Positions 62,328 to 64,000 of a DNA stretch of 64,000 bases are shown here, one piece after another. This DNA comes from Algibacter miyuki (GTDB lineage Bacteria; Bacteroidota; Bacteroidia; Flavobacteriales; Flavobacteriaceae). Where the stretch lies: NCBI RefSeq assembly GCF_042427745.1, contig NZ_JBHMFA010000005.1. The stretch is one strand, 5' to 3'. The notes under the pieces are model-generated. The model was given only the letters and a program-made list of their open reading frames with translations, was not told where the DNA came from and did not search any database. How positions within the stretch are numbered: the stretch's first letter is position 1; every line of letters begins with the position of its first letter. The position numbers and the translations under genes were made by a program.

Positions 62328-62862
62328 TTACATTTTTCGTTTAACAACATTAAATATCGAGTGACTAGTTTTGCGTCTCGTTATTAATAAAACATTTCTA
62401 AAAAAGACCGTTGAGAGTATTTTAAAAATATTTTTACATATTAAATTAACTCGCTATTAATCAATCCAATTTGTATGTTTTTCACTTTGTAAATTTACTA
62501 ATAGTTTTTAAGTAGGAATGCGACTTCTTACATATTTCGCCAAAACCTTTATTAAAATCGGTTAAATACAAGGAGCATATAAATTCACAGGCATTCTTTG
62601 TAGCTTGTCGATTAACCCACTCTTTCCTAAGTTGTTTTTGCTATCTAAAACGTAAGTATATACACGTATATTAAAGCCAATAACACCGATATTTTTGATT
62701 TCCGTTAAAAACTTTAATCAAAATTAAAAAATCTATTTAATCGGCTTTTTTGACATATTCCTGACTTTAATCGGAAAAAAGACAACCTTAGTATAGTTTA
62801 CAGGTCTACTTAAATTAATTTTTTATTTATTTGTCGCTTACTAAACAAAAAGCAAAAATTAT
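62328..62862. other. 535-bp divergent intergenic region
   Basis: AT-rich sequence between the divergent aminotransferase and epimerase genes. The only short frames (for example a 15-codon frame from 62519) are not convincing genes. No full -33/-7 pair is clear on either strand. A TAATCGG word recurs near 62739 and 62769. A long 5' leader or regulatory site is possible. Confidence 0.4.
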
Positions 62863-63858
62863 ATGACCTTAGATTTCATTGAAACTTTAAAAAATAAACA
62901 CATTTTAGTAACAGGTGGCGCTGGGTTTATTGGCTCTAATTTATGTGAAGTTTTATTAAACCAAAACATTAAAGTAACCTGCCTAGACAACTTTGCTACA
63001 GGCAAAAGAGAAAACATAAAACCTTTTTTATCTGATTCTAATTTCAATTTAATTGAAGGCGATATTAGACAGTTAGAAGATTGCCATAAAGCATGCGACG
63101 GAATAGACTTCGTTTTACATCAAGCAGCATTAGGATCTGTACCACGTTCAATAAATGATCCAATAACGACTAATGATGTTAACGTTTCTGGTTTTTTAAA
63201 CATGCTAGTCGCGGCAAGAGATGCCGGAGTTAAACGTTTTGTTTACGCCGCTAGTTCTTCAACTTATGGCGATCATGAAGCACTTCCTAAGGTAGAAGAA
63301 ACCATAGGAAAACCACTATCGCCTTATGCTATCACTAAATATGTAAATGAGTTATATGCTGATATTTTTCACACCACTTATAATTTAGATGTTGTTGGTC
63401 TTCGTTATTTTAATGTCTTTGGAAGACGCCAAGATCCAGATGGTGCTTATGCCGCTGTAATCCCTAAATTTGTACAACAATTTGTAAGTCACGAATCGCC
63501 AGTTATAAATGGAGATGGTAGTTATTCTCGAGATTTTACGTATATTGACAACGTGGTTCAAATGAATTTAAGAGCTCTTACAACCACCAATAAAGAAGCC
63601 CTAAATACGGTGTACAATGTCGCTTTTGGCGAACGCACTACGTTAACTGAACTTACAACATTATTAAAAACATACTTATCAGAGTACGATGAAAAAATTA
63701 ATAGTGTTGAAATAAAATACAGAGAAAACAGAGCTGGAGACATCCCTCACTCCCTGGCCTCAATAAATAAAGCAAAAGAATTATTAAATTACGACCCCAA
63801 ATTCGATATTAAAACCGGCCTAAAAGAAGCCGTTTCTTGGTATTGGGAAAACCTATAA
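62863..63858 (+). CDS. UDP-N-acetylglucosamine 4-epimerase type SDR (WbpP/TviC-like)
   Basis: A 331-residue extended SDR. It has the NAD loop LVTGGAGFIGSN, the catalytic Ser-Ser-Ser-Thr and Tyr-x3-Lys in AASSSTYGDHE and YAITKYVNE, and the sugar-site segment QAALGSVPRSINDP. The Ser in GSVPRS suggests preference for N-acetylated UDP-hexosamines, as in WbpP. It starts a plus-strand set with the UDP-sugar dehydrogenase gene 4 bp downstream, consistent with making a UDP-GalNAc or uronic-acid precursor for surface polysaccharide. Confidence 0.9.
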   Translation: MTLDFIETLKNKHILVTGGAGFIGSNLCEVLLNQNIKVTCLDNFATGKRENIKPFLSDSNFNLIEGDIRQLEDCHKACDGIDFVLHQAALGSVPRSINDPITTNDVNVSGFLNMLVAARDAGVKRFVYAASSSTYGDHEALPKVEETIGKPLSPYAITKYVNELYADIFHTTYNLDVVGLRYFNVFGRRQDPDGAYAAVIPKFVQQFVSHESPVINGDGSYSRDFTYIDNVVQMNLRALTTTNKEALNTVYNVAFGERTTLTELTTLLKTYLSEYDEKINSVEIKYRENRAGDIPHSLASINKAKELLNYDPKFDIKTGLKEAVSWYWENL

Positions 63859-63862
63859 AATT

Positions 63863-64000
63863 ATGTTGATTAAAAATATTTGCTGTATAGGTGCCGGTTA
63901 TGTTGGCGGCCCTACTATGGCGGTCATCGCAAAAAACAATCCCCATTTAAAAATTACTATTGTAGATATTAACCAAGACCGTATTGATGCTTGGAATAAT
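63863..64000 (+). CDS. UDP-glucose 6-dehydrogenase (partial, 5' end)
   Basis: The first 46 codons are present before the window ends in frame. MLIKNICCIGAGYVGGPTMA is the NAD-binding start of UDP-glucose dehydrogenases of the animal-type group, with a Gly-x-Gly-x2-Gly pattern, and ITIVDINQDRIDAWN is the next strand-helix. It lies 4 bp after the epimerase and is likely co-transcribed. The substrate (UDP-Glc or a UDP-HexNAc) cannot be decided from this fragment. Confidence 0.85.
   Translation, partial: MLIKNICCIGAGYVGGPTMAVIAKNNPHLKITIVDINQDRIDAWNN

Noticed and set aside
62519..62566. 15-codon frame in the polysaccharide spacer
   Set aside because: Too short, without promoter or recognisable product.

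Overview
The window is AT-rich chromosomal DNA from a member of the Bacteroidota, most likely the family Flavobacteriaceae. The evidence is SusC/SusD pairs with a FecR/ECF-sigma cassette, PorX (the response regulator of the type IX secretion system), an lpxC-fabZ fusion, hisIE and hisB fusions, lipoproteins with a Cys-Ser-Ser-Asp-Asp export signal, and promoters that fit TTTG-N19-21-TAnnTTTG rather than the E. coli pattern. I see no phage, IS element, CRISPR array, rRNA or tRNA.

Layout. 1-5.4 kb: the end of an unknown exported protein gene, then a minus-strand leucine operon (leuC-leuD-leuA-type-leuB) with a recognisable promoter and a terminator. 5.5-10.4 kb: housekeeping singletons (acyl-CoA thioesterase, DUF72, DUF2461, MscS channel, Dps). 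10.5-19.0 kb: a complete minus-strand histidine operon hisG-D-C-B-H-A-F-IE ending in a divergent truA-like gene. It is preceded by an attenuator: a 17-residue leader peptide with three consecutive His codons, then a terminator hairpin with a T-tract. 19.1-20.9 kb: an SPFH/prohibitin protein and a universal stress protein.

21.0-34.0 kb: a nutrient-uptake locus read on the minus strand: ECF sigma factor, FecR anti-sigma, SusC with an N-terminal STN signalling domain, SusD, a small lipoprotein, a two-module M16 zinc protease, a surface lipoprotein and, beyond a terminator, a calcineurin-like phosphoesterase. The protease suggests peptide or protein as substrate (inference). 34.1-44.3 kb: a VWA membrane protein, fabG, sucD, and the envelope/lipid A cluster lpxD-lpxCfabZ-lpxA-efp-lpxD-like, headed by an HD-domain phosphohydrolase. 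44.5-51.8 kb: porX, tsaE, a tiny exported peptide overlapping a membrane protein gene, an inverted outer-membrane beta-barrel gene, then alanine dehydrogenase. A perfect tetranucleotide (AACT) tract of about 20 copies lies beside the beta-barrel gene.

51.8-64.0 kb: surface polysaccharide genes (sugar transferase, short and long nucleotide-sugar 4,6-dehydratases, aminotransferase, Wza-like exporter, Wzc-like kinase, UDP-GlcNAc 4-epimerase and the start of UDP-glucose 6-dehydrogenase), interrupted by proline dehydrogenase and aroB. The strongest unusual signals are the histidine attenuator with its co-transcribed TruA paralogue, the AACT tract, and the palindromic elements in the leu and his operon spacers.
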